Origin: JAAYZB01 sp035379945
Lineage (GTDB): Bacteria > Bacillota_I > Bacilli_A > Izemoplasmatales > Hujiaoplasmataceae
DNA: 64,000 bases
Reading direction: 5' to 3'
NCBI GenBank assembly: GCA_035379945.1
Contig: DAOSWG010000004.1
Coordinates: 33,012 to 97,011 of the forward strand
Numbering within the stretch: the first letter of the stretch is position 1; each line of letters begins with the position of its first letter. The notes under the pieces are model-generated. The model was not told where the DNA came from. It did no database searches and was given only the letters and a program-made list of their open reading frames with translations. The position numbers and the translations under genes were made by a program. Shown here one piece after another: positions 47,841-56,700 of this stretch.

Positions 47841-49823
47841 ATGGCAGACAACAGACAGCCAGTAAGAAAACAGACAAACCGCGCATCCCATCTTCTGATG
47901 ATTGCGCTTCTGGCCTTGCTGGCGATATCCATCATCTACAGTTTTGGCAACATGAATGCTCCCGTGGAGTTACGCAATGACGAATTCGTCGAAGTCCTCA
48001 CCAACCAAGGCGTATCGTCCGTCCAGGTCAACCGCCTGGCCGGGGATCTCAACTACGAAGCCTACAAACTCACCGGAACCCTCGTTTCCGGCGACAGTTA
48101 CGTGACCTATCTGACAAACAGTGACGAATTGACGGTTATCCGTAACATTATTTATACTTTGAACACCGATTCCTATAACGGAAACGACGTTGAATACCAG
48201 TACGCCCCGGCGGCCACTTACAATCTGATCAATATCATCGTACCCTTGCTTATGATCGCCGGCATCGTCATTCTGATCGTCTATATGATGAAAGGCGGAG
48301 CCAATGCCAACAAGCAGGCCTTCGACTTCGGAAAGAGCCGTGCCCATTTAAGCAAAGGTCAGAAAACCACATTCAACGATGTGGCCGGAGCTGACGAAGA
48401 AAAAGAGGAGTTACAGGAAATCATCGACTTCCTGAAAAACCCGAAAAAATATATCGAACTCGGAGCCAGGATTCCGAAAGGCGTCCTGTTGGTAGGCCCT
48501 CCGGGAACCGGAAAAACCCTGATTGCCAGAGCCGTGGCCGGCGAAGCCAACGTACCTTTCTATTTTGTCAGCGGATCCGATTTCTTGGAAATGTTCGTCG
48601 GTGTCGGCGCCAGCCGAGTCCGCGACATGTTCAAAACAGCCAAACAAAACGCTCCCTGTATTCTTTTCATCGATGAGATCGACGCCGTCGGCAGACAGCG
48701 TGGAACGGGGCTTGGCGGCGGACACGACGAACGCGAGCAAACCCTGAACCAACTGCTTGTTGAAATGGATGGTTTCGGACACAACTCCGGTGTCATCGTC
48801 CTCGCGGCGACAAACCGTGTCGACATCCTCGATCCGGCCCTCATGCGCCCGGGCAGATTTGATAGACAAATCTATGTCGGCCGTCCCGATATCAAGGGAA
48901 GGGTCGCCATTCTTAAGGTTCATGCCAGAAACAAGAAAATCAATTCTTCCGTCACGTTCGACGAAATCGCCAAACGTACCCCGGGATTCACCGGAGCCGA
49001 TCTCGAGAATTTGCTTAACGAAGCCGCTTTGCTGGCGGCTCGCGAGAACAAAAAGGAAATCCAACTTTCAAATATCGACGAGGCCATCGACCGCGTACTC
49101 ATGGGACCGGCAAAAAAATCATTTGTCTACAGCCCTAAAGTCAAAAACACCGTCGCCTTTCATGAAGCCGGTCACGCCGTAATAGGCATCAAGCTGAAAA
49201 ATGCAAACATCGTTCAGAAAGTAACCATCATCCCCCGCGGACAAGCGGGCGGTTACAACCTGATGCTTCCGGAAGAGGACCAATCTTACCTGTTGACCAA
49301 GGATAATCTTTTGGATCAGATAACCGGTCTTCTGGGCGGACGGGTCGCCGAAGAAATCATGTTCAACGAAGTGTCGACCGGCGCCCAATCGGATCTGCAA
49401 AAATCAACTGCGATCGCCAGAGCGATGGTGACGGAATACGGAATGTCGGACAATCTCGGCCCCGTTACCTACGAGCACGACACCGGAACGGTATTTCTCG
49501 GTCGCGATTACGGCAAGGACAAGAACTTCTCCGAAGCCGTGGCTATGGAAATCGACAAGGAAATCCGCAACATAATCAATAGTTGCCATGACAGTGCCAC
49601 CAAAGTCATCAAAGAAAACTTAGATCTTCTGAAACTGGTTGCCCATTATCTCTTGGAAGTCGAAACCCTCACAAAACAGGATATCGACGAGATCGTCGGC
49701 ACTGGACGCCTATCCCGCTGGGACGACAAACTGGCGGAACAGCCCGAAACGATGGCTGAAGACGAAAAGACAAATCCGGAAACTTCAGTACCAAGCGAAG
49801 ATCCGGAAAAAACCGAAAATTAA
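47841..49823 (+). CDS. ftsH: ATP-dependent zinc metalloprotease FtsH
   Basis: A 660-residue membrane protease. Two helices (about residues 16-36 and 128-150) flank an extracytoplasmic domain. They are followed by the AAA module with GPPGTGKT (219-226), Walker B ILFIDEIDAVG and the SRH, and then the zinc site HEAGH (441-445). It degrades unassembled and regulatory proteins at the membrane. The C-terminus is acidic (EDEKTNPETS). AAGGAG precedes the ATG. Confidence 0.98.
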   Translation: MADNRQPVRKQTNRASHLLMIALLALLAISIIYSFGNMNAPVELRNDEFVEVLTNQGVSSVQVNRLAGDLNYEAYKLTGTLVSGDSYVTYLTNSDELTVIRNIIYTLNTDSYNGNDVEYQYAPAATYNLINIIVPLLMIAGIVILIVYMMKGGANANKQAFDFGKSRAHLSKGQKTTFNDVAGADEEKEELQEIIDFLKNPKKYIELGARIPKGVLLVGPPGTGKTLIARAVAGEANVPFYFVSGSDFLEMFVGVGASRVRDMFKTAKQNAPCILFIDEIDAVGRQRGTGLGGGHDEREQTLNQLLVEMDGFGHNSGVIVLAATNRVDILDPALMRPGRFDRQIYVGRPDIKGRVAILKVHARNKKINSSVTFDEIAKRTPGFTGADLENLLNEAALLAARENKKEIQLSNIDEAIDRVLMGPAKKSFVYSPKVKNTVAFHEAGHAVIGIKLKNANIVQKVTIIPRGQAGGYNLMLPEEDQSYLLTKDNLLDQITGLLGGRVAEEIMFNEVSTGAQSDLQKSTAIARAMVTEYGMSDNLGPVTYEHDTGTVFLGRDYGKDKNFSEAVAMEIDKEIRNIINSCHDSATKVIKENLDLLKLVAHYLLEVETLTKQDIDEIVGTGRLSRWDDKLAEQPETMAEDEKTNPETSVPSEDPEKTEN

Positions 49824-49828
49824 TCGTT

Positions 49829-49852
49829 CGGGGATACGTTTTTGTATCCCCG
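49829..49852 (+). other. Strong hairpin between ftsH and rqcP
   Basis: CGGGGATAC and GTATCCCCG form a nine-base-pair stem with a T-rich loop, but no T-run follows. It may be an attenuator, a processing site, or protect the ftsH message end. Confidence 0.5.
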
Positions 49853-49873
49853 TTCAGATATCGGAGGGTATTT

Positions 49874-50122
49874 ATGCGCCTTGATAAATTTTTGAAAACA
49901 TCCCGCGTATTCAAACGCCGGACCGTCGCCAAAGAAATCGCGCTGCATCAGAAAATAAGCGTCAACGGACGTCTCGCCAAACCGTCGACAAACGTCGACA
50001 AGGGAGATGTCGTCACCATATCGTACCGGGACAAGGAACTGTCGTTCCGGATATTGGATGTCGCCATGCACGCCTCCAAGGACGAAGCCGGCGGCATGTA
50101 CGAAGTGATTTCGGAAAATTAA
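49874..50122 (+). CDS. rqcP: S4-domain RNA-binding protein RqcP
   Basis: An 82-residue single S4 domain starting MRLDKFLKTSRVFKRRTVAKE, with VNGRLAKPSTNVDKGD in the centre. This matches RqcP (YabO), which works with RqcH in ribosome quality control by helping to add alanine tails to stalled nascent chains. GGAGGG precedes the ATG. Confidence 0.9.
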   Translation: MRLDKFLKTSRVFKRRTVAKEIALHQKISVNGRLAKPSTNVDKGDVVTISYRDKELSFRILDVAMHASKDEAGGMYEVISEN

Positions 50123-50149
50123 ACCGAAGGCGGGGGAGACTTAATCGCA

Positions 50150-51136
50150 ATGTATAAAAAAATAATAACCGCGATGGCGCTTCTTTTGACGTCATTCCTG
50201 TTTTTGGCTTGTTCCGACACCACCGTCGAATACGATGTTTATGTCACGGTTTATCCCTTGCAATACGTCAACGAACAAATCATGGAAGGCACCGGCCTGA
50301 CAGTCGGAATCGTCCCGGGAGTCACTTCCCACTCCGATTCTGTCGACTGGTCTCCCAAGGAGATCATCGCCATGACAAAAGCTTCTTATCTTTTTTATGT
50401 CGGAGCCAACTACGATCAATACATCGACCTTCAGATCGAAAGCATCTTCAACAATCAGAATGTGGAACTGGTCAAACTGGAAAACGAAACCGATTATATC
50501 CAATTTATTCCGGGTATTTATCACGAACATGACGAAGATGGCGCCGAAATCGAAGATTCCGGATTATTGGGAATTGATCCTCATTTCTGGATCAGTCCGA
50601 TAAGGGTTATGGAAGCGGCCGCTTTGATATATGACAAATTGGTGGCTTTCTACCCGGAGTATTATGCGACGATGTCGGCCAACTATCTTGCCCTATATAC
50701 CGAATTGCAAACACTAAGCGATGATTTCCAAACCGTTCTCGATATCCAGGAAAAACCGATTCTCACGTCCACAAACATATACGGATATCTGAAAAACGAT
50801 TATGGTTTGTCCTACATTCCTATCTCTCCCGGTTATCATGAGGAAACCGAACAGTTCACCACCCAGGAGAAAGAAGAGATCGTTGATGAAGCGATCTACT
50901 ACGGCATTCATCATGTATTTTTTGAAAAGAATGTCACGTCTCCTTTGTCTAACGCTGTCTTTATCGCATTAGAAGAAAGTTACGGAACAACTCCTATTAA
51001 ATTCGAATTTGACATTCTTCAAACCCTTACCGCCAGCGACAGGGACGCTGGAAAAAATTATATTTCGATCATGTACGAGAATCTGTCAATGATCATTGAA
51101 GCCACAGATTACCAGGCACATGCCGGATTGGAGTGA
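50150..51136 (+). CDS. Metal-binding lipoprotein (ZnuA/adhesin-like)
   Basis: A 328-residue lipoprotein with a signal peptide (lipobox FLAC, Cys21). The cluster A-1 substrate-binding fold is indicated by TSHSDSVDWSPKEI (a metal His), HEHDED, IDPHFWISP (second His) and VFFEKNVTSP (acidic ligand region). The expected third His region reads STNIYGYLKND, where Asn replaces the usual His. No permease or ATPase accompanies it. It likely binds Zn2+ or Mn2+, or has diverged. It overlaps no gene, and lysS starts eight bases later. Confidence 0.82.
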   Translation: MYKKIITAMALLLTSFLFLACSDTTVEYDVYVTVYPLQYVNEQIMEGTGLTVGIVPGVTSHSDSVDWSPKEIIAMTKASYLFYVGANYDQYIDLQIESIFNNQNVELVKLENETDYIQFIPGIYHEHDEDGAEIEDSGLLGIDPHFWISPIRVMEAAALIYDKLVAFYPEYYATMSANYLALYTELQTLSDDFQTVLDIQEKPILTSTNIYGYLKNDYGLSYIPISPGYHEETEQFTTQEKEEIVDEAIYYGIHHVFFEKNVTSPLSNAVFIALEESYGTTPIKFEFDILQTLTASDRDAGKNYISIMYENLSMIIEATDYQAHAGLE

Positions 51137-51143
51137 CAAACAT

Positions 51144-52640
51144 ATGGAAGAAAAACTTACCGAACAGGAAATCGTCAGAAGAGAAAAAGCCGAAAGCCTT
51201 AAGGAAAAAGGCATTGATCCCTTCGGTTCCCGATTCGACAGAACCCACAACACAGAGACTTTCAAGGAAGAGTTTTCCAAATACACGCAAGAAGAACTTC
51301 ATGACACCGATAATCCCCAAACAATAAAAATCGCCGGCCGCATCATGACAAGAAGAATCAAGGGCAAAGCCGGTTTTTGCCACATTCAGGACCAGTATGG
51401 CCAAGTGCAGCTTTACGTCAAACTGGACAATGTCGGCGAAGACGATTACGAATTGTTCAAAAACGGCGACATCGGCGATATCGTCGGAGTATATGGAAAT
51501 CCGATGATAACCAACACCGGGGAACTCAGCATCAAGGTGACAAAATATATTCATCTTACGAAAGCCTTGCGGCCGTTGCCGGAAAAATTCCACGGTCTTG
51601 TCGATGTCGAGGAACGATATCGAAGACGCTACCTGGATCTCATCATGAACGACAAGTCGCGGGAAACTTTCGTGATCCGTTCCCTGACTATCCAGTCTAT
51701 GCGTAACTTTTTGAATAATCTCGGATATCTCGAAGTGGAAACTCCGATTCTGCACCCGATCCTGGGCGGCGCCAACGCCCGTCCTTTCGTCACCCATCAT
51801 AACACCCTTGACATGCCTTTCTATCTCCGGATCGCTCCGGAACTCTATCTTAAACGTCTGATCGTTGGCGGATTCGATTGCGTTTACGAAATCGGACGGC
51901 TTTTCCGTAATGAGGGCATGGATGTGAAACACAATCCCGAATTTACGACGATCGAGTTATATCTTGCCTACAGCGATTTAGAAGGCATGATGGAGTTGAC
52001 CGAGAATTTATTCAGTTATATTGCAAAAACCGTCCTTGGCAGCACTACAGTAACTTACCTTGGCAAGGAAATCAACCTGCAGAAGGGTTGGCGCCGGGTG
52101 ACGATGACGGATTTGATCAAGGAGAAAACCGGAATTGATTTCAAAGCGATCACTGATTTCGCGGTCGCTAAAAAACTGGCTACCGACCGCGGTCTCGATG
52201 TTCCCGATCATTTGTACGGCGTCGGGCATATCGTCAATCTCTTCTTTGAAACCTATTGCGAAAAAGAATTGATTCAGCCGACATTTGTCCACAGTTATCC
52301 GATCGAAGTCTCGCCGCTTACCAAAAAAGAGCCGGATGATCCGCGCTATACCCAAAGGTTCGAAATCTTTATCGACGGTTGCGAGTACGGTAACGCCTAC
52401 ACCGAATTAAACGATCCGATCGATCAAAAGGAACGTTTCCTGAACCAGTTGAAAGAAAAGGATCTCGGCAATGATGAAGCCAACGAAATGGATGCGGACT
52501 TTGTCGAAGCCCTGGAATACGGCATGCCTCCGACCGGTGGCATCGGTATCGGCATCGACCGGTTGGTCATGCTGATGACGGATAGTTATTCCATTCGCGA
52601 CGTGCTTTTGTTCCCGCACATGAAACCACGGAGTAAATAA
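51144..52640 (+). CDS. lysS: Lysyl-tRNA synthetase, class II
   Basis: A 498-residue enzyme starting MEEKLTEQEIVRREKAESL. It has the OB-fold anticodon-binding domain (GFCHIQDQYGQVQLY) and class II motifs, including FRNEGMDVKHNPEFTTIELY and GIGIGIDRLVMLMTD. It charges tRNA-Lys (gene at 33764). The start at 51144 follows GGAGTG. It ends the tilS-to-lysS operon with a terminator. Confidence 0.97.
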   Translation: MEEKLTEQEIVRREKAESLKEKGIDPFGSRFDRTHNTETFKEEFSKYTQEELHDTDNPQTIKIAGRIMTRRIKGKAGFCHIQDQYGQVQLYVKLDNVGEDDYELFKNGDIGDIVGVYGNPMITNTGELSIKVTKYIHLTKALRPLPEKFHGLVDVEERYRRRYLDLIMNDKSRETFVIRSLTIQSMRNFLNNLGYLEVETPILHPILGGANARPFVTHHNTLDMPFYLRIAPELYLKRLIVGGFDCVYEIGRLFRNEGMDVKHNPEFTTIELYLAYSDLEGMMELTENLFSYIAKTVLGSTTVTYLGKEINLQKGWRRVTMTDLIKEKTGIDFKAITDFAVAKKLATDRGLDVPDHLYGVGHIVNLFFETYCEKELIQPTFVHSYPIEVSPLTKKEPDDPRYTQRFEIFIDGCEYGNAYTELNDPIDQKERFLNQLKEKDLGNDEANEMDADFVEALEYGMPPTGGIGIGIDRLVMLMTDSYSIRDVLLFPHMKPRSK

Positions 52641-52678
52641 AAAAGGAGTCCAAGCTAATGCGGACTCCTTCTTTTTTT
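52641..52678. terminator. Bidirectional terminator after lysS
   Basis: AAGGAGTCC and GGACTCCTT with T-runs on both strands, between two convergent genes. Confidence 0.88.
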
Positions 52679-53588
52679 ATTCGCCGTTTCCCGTATCGTT
52701 ATCGCCGGAATCTTCCGGCAATGCTGCATTTTCGTTATCGGGTCCGCTGTCTTCTTCCGTTTCCGGAGCTTCGTCTTTGACAATGTAATCTTCAACTTTG
52801 ACGGTCCCTTTGAACATCTCTTTTGCCCTCAGGGCGGTATGATGCTGTTTGCCGTTGGCAATGACAAAAGCAAGACATTTGTCCATTTCTTCGATATTGC
52901 CGACTTTTTGATAATATATTGCCATGCGATATTTGTAATTAAGTTGTGTGGTTATGTAACCGTCCTGCTTGCCAAAATGTTTTTCCACCATCACGCGATA
53001 TGTTTCGGGGTCGGTATCGATGTTTTTGATGCTGTCAAGAATATCAACATAAGATGCGGCATATCCGTGGTATCTACCCGTGATATGCGTTTCCAACGCT
53101 TTGACCCGGTCGAGGCTTTGGTCGAATTCTTCCTGATCGTCAATTTCGTAAGCGCAGTACGCCGTGATTGAAAAAATCAGAACTTGGTAAATGGGATTCA
53201 GTTTCTTCAAATCGAGAAGATGGAAATACTTGATGGCTTCGGAATATTCCCCGGAATAATAAAGAGCCATGGAATAATACATCTGGTAATATTGCTTGAT
53301 GTTGTTGAACGGGGCTTCCTGCATTCCCTGAAACGCCATGTTCTTGGCAAGTTCGATGTCGAGATCATAATCCACAAGCATATTGAATTTGCTAGAAAAT
53401 CTCTGTAGCGGGGCGGAAATGCGATAACGCAGATAGGTGTATCCGATAAGCAGGATTATCAGTCCCCACAGTATGGAACTTGAAATGCTGTCGTTCCATT
53501 CCAATACGATCATCAGCACGCTCGAACCCACCGATATCACGACAATTGCGATGATTGAAATCAGAAATTGCTTTTTACTCATTGTCAA
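52677..53588 (-). CDS. Hypothetical membrane protein with TPR-like helices
   Basis: A 303-residue protein: two hydrophobic helices at the N-terminus (about residues 5-30 and 35-55), then helical repeats such as YYSMALYYSGEYSEAIKYFH that resemble tetratricopeptide units, and a Glu/Asp-rich low-complexity tail. No enzyme motif is present. It overlaps the 203-residue gene by four bases. It may be a scaffold at the membrane; function is unknown. Confidence 0.6.
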   Translation of the reverse strand: MTMSKKQFLISIIAIVVISVGSSVLMIVLEWNDSISSSILWGLIILLIGYTYLRYRISAPLQRFSSKFNMLVDYDLDIELAKNMAFQGMQEAPFNNIKQYYQMYYSMALYYSGEYSEAIKYFHLLDLKKLNPIYQVLIFSITAYCAYEIDDQEEFDQSLDRVKALETHITGRYHGYAASYVDILDSIKNIDTDPETYRVMVEKHFGKQDGYITTQLNYKYRMAIYYQKVGNIEEMDKCLAFVIANGKQHHTALRAKEMFKGTVKVEDYIVKDEAPETEEDSGPDNENAALPEDSGDNDTGNGE

Positions 53589-54196
53589 TCTCCTTCCAAA
53601 TTTTTTCCGATGACAATTTCATTTTCTTCGTACAGCTGCAATCCTAATGTTTCGGCTACTTCGACAAAAATGTCGATGATGCCGACAAAGCTTGAAATTT
53701 TTTCTCCGATAGCATCATGCAATGCATCATCGACATAAAGCGAAAAGGTTGTCTCCACCGGCTTTTTGTCTTCGAGCATAGCTTCGAGTTCTTCGATTAG
53801 AAGATCGATTTTCTCATTGTTGGCATCCAGGCCATTCTCTTCGAGTTCGTAACGCACATCTTCTAAATAAAGCAGAGCGTTCACCACCCGGTCGTAAGCG
53901 AGAAAAACGTGCAAGTCATTCTGGAAATATTTATCCAGATAGAGTTTACATGTTTGGAATTGATCGTTAATATATTCCAGTCCAACCCCGAATATCTTGT
54001 TCAGATCATCGGTTTCTTCCAGGTTGTTTCCGGTGATTTCGCCATAAAGGTAATTCAATACTTCATAAACCGGAAGGAAGCGGTCGTACAGGACGGAGTC
54101 GTGTTCTTCTAGTTCACGATAAAATTCCTCGTTCTCTTTATGCCAGGAACCATATTCTTTTAACAGGGGATCCAATTTGTCGCCGCCGTTTTTCAA
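53585..54196 (-). CDS. Hypothetical acidic protein
   Basis: A 203-residue protein without membrane segments, rich in Glu, Asp and Leu and mostly helical by eye. No family can be named. It starts with TTG overlapping the TGA of the aldolase gene (TTGA), so translation is likely coupled, and its end overlaps the start of the membrane protein gene. The three genes therefore appear as one operon. Confidence 0.6.
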   Translation of the reverse strand: MKNGGDKLDPLLKEYGSWHKENEEFYRELEEHDSVLYDRFLPVYEVLNYLYGEITGNNLEETDDLNKIFGVGLEYINDQFQTCKLYLDKYFQNDLHVFLAYDRVVNALLYLEDVRYELEENGLDANNEKIDLLIEELEAMLEDKKPVETTFSLYVDDALHDAIGEKISSFVGIIDIFVEVAETLGLQLYEENEIVIGKNLEGD

Positions 54197-55059
54197 GCTT
54201 TTCCAACAGAGCCGAAAAGTTCCATTTTTTCCTTAACGGACTGTTTGATGGCTTCGACTCCCGGGGCCAGCAGTTTTCTCGGATCGTATCCTTTTCCTTG
54301 GAGGTCTTTGCCTTCTTCGATATATTTTCTGGTTGCCGCGGCAAAAACCAACTGGCATTCGGTGTTGACATTTATTTTGGCAACGCCCATCGAAATCGAC
54401 TTTTTGATCATTTCGTCGGGAATGCCGGTGCCGCCATGAAGAACAAGCGGAACGCCTTTGGTTATCTCGTTGATTTCTTGCAAGACTTCGAAATTGAGTC
54501 CTTTCCAGTTGGCGGGATACTTGCCATGGATATTTCCGATGCCGGCGGCCAAAATAGTGACACCGAGGTCGGCAACCATTTTGCATTCTTGCGGATCGGC
54601 AATTTCGCCGCCGCCCAGTGTTCCGTCTTCTTCTCCGCCGATGGCTCCGACTTCGGCTTCGATCGAGAGACCGAGTTTTTTGGTCAGTGCTACAAGTTCT
54701 TTTGTCTTCGCGATATTTTCTTCGATCGGATAATGCGATCCGTCAAACATGATGGATGAGAAGCCGGCGTTGATGGCGGCATAAGCGCCTTCATAGGTCC
54801 CGTGGTCGAGATGCAAGGCGACTGGAACAGTGATGTTCATGGATTCAACCATGGCTTTGACCATGTCGGCCACGACTTTGTAGCCGGTCATATATTTGGC
54901 TGCGCCTTCCGACACGCCCAAGATTACCGGTGATTTTGTTTCTTCGGCGGTCAAAAGAATCGCTTTCGTCCACTCGAGATTGTTGATATTGAACTGACCT
55001 ACGGCATATCCTTCTTTATATGCTTTTCTTAACATTCCCTCTACTGATACAAGCGCCAT
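54193..55059 (-). CDS. fba: Fructose-bisphosphate aldolase, class II
   Basis: A 288-residue class II aldolase: LHLDHG (zinc ligand and catalytic Asp), FSSIMFDGSHYPIEENI, IEAEVGAIGGEEDG, VLHGGTGIPDEMI and GVAKINVNTE. It is the glycolytic enzyme of Bacilli that cleaves fructose 1,6-bisphosphate. The start at 55059 is eight bases from AAGGAGG; an earlier ATG is too close. It has a promoter at 55096. Confidence 0.96.
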   Translation of the reverse strand: MALVSVEGMLRKAYKEGYAVGQFNINNLEWTKAILLTAEETKSPVILGVSEGAAKYMTGYKVVADMVKAMVESMNITVPVALHLDHGTYEGAYAAINAGFSSIMFDGSHYPIEENIAKTKELVALTKKLGLSIEAEVGAIGGEEDGTLGGGEIADPQECKMVADLGVTILAAGIGNIHGKYPANWKGLNFEVLQEINEITKGVPLVLHGGTGIPDEMIKKSISMGVAKINVNTECQLVFAAATRKYIEEGKDLQGKGYDPRKLLAPGVEAIKQSVKEKMELFGSVGKA

Positions 55060-55095
55060 ATTCATATCCTCCTTGGTATGGGATTTACGGTTTAA

Positions 55096-55124
55096 ATTAT
55101 ACCGGATTTCCGGATAAAAGTAAA
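55096..55124 (-). promoter_or_regulatory. Promoter of fba with a palindrome in the spacer
   Basis: TTTACT, 17 bases, TATAAT on the minus strand. The spacer holds the palindromic CCGGAAATCCGG. Confidence 0.65.
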
Positions 55125-55150
55125 GGTCGATCACCAAAGACTCACAGTCA

Positions 55151-56587
55151 TCAATAGCCGATATAATAACCGACGATGAGCAATGTGATCGTAAGCAAAA
55201 GTGTCGCCACCTGGAGCTTCCAGGTAAACTTCAGCCAAGTGGTGTAATTCACGGAAGCGATACTTAGTCCGATTAAAAGAACGGCGTTCGTCGGGAAGAT
55301 AACGTTCGTATACCCGTCTCCGAAAATAAACGCAAGAATCGACAACTCTTTGGAAATACCGATGATTGATACAAGCGGAACCAAAAGCGGCATTATAAGA
55401 TAGGCCTTGGCGGAAGCGGAACCAATGAAGAACTGAACCGAAAGAACCAATCCGTAGATCATGAGAATGGCCACAACAGGCGATTGTCCAGAAAGCAGTC
55501 CGGAGAGTTTGTAAAGAATCGTATCCATGACGCATCCGGTGGTTATGATATACTTGATGCTAGCCGCCATCATGATCAAAAGCACTGCGGGAGCGACAGA
55601 AAGGGCGCCTTTTAGAAAATAAGCTAGCGTTTTACGAAAATCCCGGGTAATAAGGTAACCGGAAAGCAACCCGCCGATCAAAAAAGCCAGCGCCATAAGG
55701 GGGATCGTTGGTATGGAAAGTCCGGCAAACAGGTCAAGAAGCGAGCTTATTATGACTACGAGCAATACCGAAGAAAACATAATGACGTAGGATTTGAGAA
55801 TTAGACTCTTGTTCTTGTAAGGTATTTCCTCTAACTCCCCGAAATCTTTTGATTTTTGACTGTCGATCGCGAAAGATGGCGATCGGGAGGGGTCTTTTTC
55901 AATTTTTTTAGCATAGCTTACCAAAAAGGTTGAGAGCATAAGATACATAACTCCGAAGATAAGCAGGCGGTAAAGAACGCCGTCAAGCAGATTGACGCCA
56001 GCGATTTGGGAAGCAATACCGACTGAAAACGGATTGGTGATCCCGCTTGCGAATCCGAACCCGGCGGCCAACAGACACATTCCGATTCCAACCATCGTGT
56101 CCCAACCGAGCGACAAGGATAAAAGGATGATGATCGGCAATAGCGCCACTGACTCCTCAAAAATCCCGAAAAAGGCTCCGAAGACCATGAACACTAGGAT
56201 GATAAGCCGCATGAGCGTGTATTTTCTTTCCTTAAACCGGTTGATGAGTTTATCGATGATTACTCTGATTCCGCCGGTTTTGTCCATGACGGAAAACGCT
56301 CCTCCCAAGATTAAAAGGAACAACGATATCATGGCGATAGTCAATCCGTCGGAACTTCCGAAAACAAGGAAGGGGGCCAGAGCCCATTTCCAAAACGCCA
56401 ATCCGACATTTTCGGTCAGATAATGGAAGTCATCCGATATGATGGCCCCTTCGGCATCCCTGGCATATTCGCCTGCCGGTATCACTTTTGTCAGGATGCC
56501 GGCGGCTACCATCAAAACAAAAAGGATGATGATGACGCTCAGGAAGCTTTTCTTGCTGATGTTGATTAGATTTTTTTCATTGTTCAT
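55151..56587 (-). CDS. YfcC-family membrane carrier
   Basis: A 478-residue protein with about twelve hydrophobic helices. It begins with a short basic N-terminus and has LTKVIPAGEYARD in the first extracytoplasmic loop, the hallmark of the YfcC family (related to C4-dicarboxylate and arginine/ornithine carriers, DcuC superfamily). Members exchange or import organic acids or basic amino acids; the substrate here is uncertain. It is monocistronic, ending close to fba. Confidence 0.86.
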   Translation of the reverse strand: MNNEKNLINISKKSFLSVIIILFVLMVAAGILTKVIPAGEYARDAEGAIISDDFHYLTENVGLAFWKWALAPFLVFGSSDGLTIAMISLFLLILGGAFSVMDKTGGIRVIIDKLINRFKERKYTLMRLIILVFMVFGAFFGIFEESVALLPIIILLSLSLGWDTMVGIGMCLLAAGFGFASGITNPFSVGIASQIAGVNLLDGVLYRLLIFGVMYLMLSTFLVSYAKKIEKDPSRSPSFAIDSQKSKDFGELEEIPYKNKSLILKSYVIMFSSVLLVVIISSLLDLFAGLSIPTIPLMALAFLIGGLLSGYLITRDFRKTLAYFLKGALSVAPAVLLIMMAASIKYIITTGCVMDTILYKLSGLLSGQSPVVAILMIYGLVLSVQFFIGSASAKAYLIMPLLVPLVSIIGISKELSILAFIFGDGYTNVIFPTNAVLLIGLSIASVNYTTWLKFTWKLQVATLLLTITLLIVGYYIGY

Positions 56588-56597
56588 AAGCGCTCCG

Positions 56598-56627
56598 ATT
56601 ATATGTGGATAATTAGTAACTTATCAA
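56598..56627 (-). promoter_or_regulatory. Candidate promoter of the YfcC-family gene
   Basis: TTGATA, 18 bases, TATAAT on the minus strand. The -10 ends only ten bases before the ATG, so the message would be nearly leaderless, or another promoter is used. Confidence 0.45.
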
Positions 56628-56700
56628 ATCTTATCACATCTTCGTTCTATTTTCAACGAACAGCCAGAAATCAAAGATCCGGTTCATTTTCATTGCTTGC

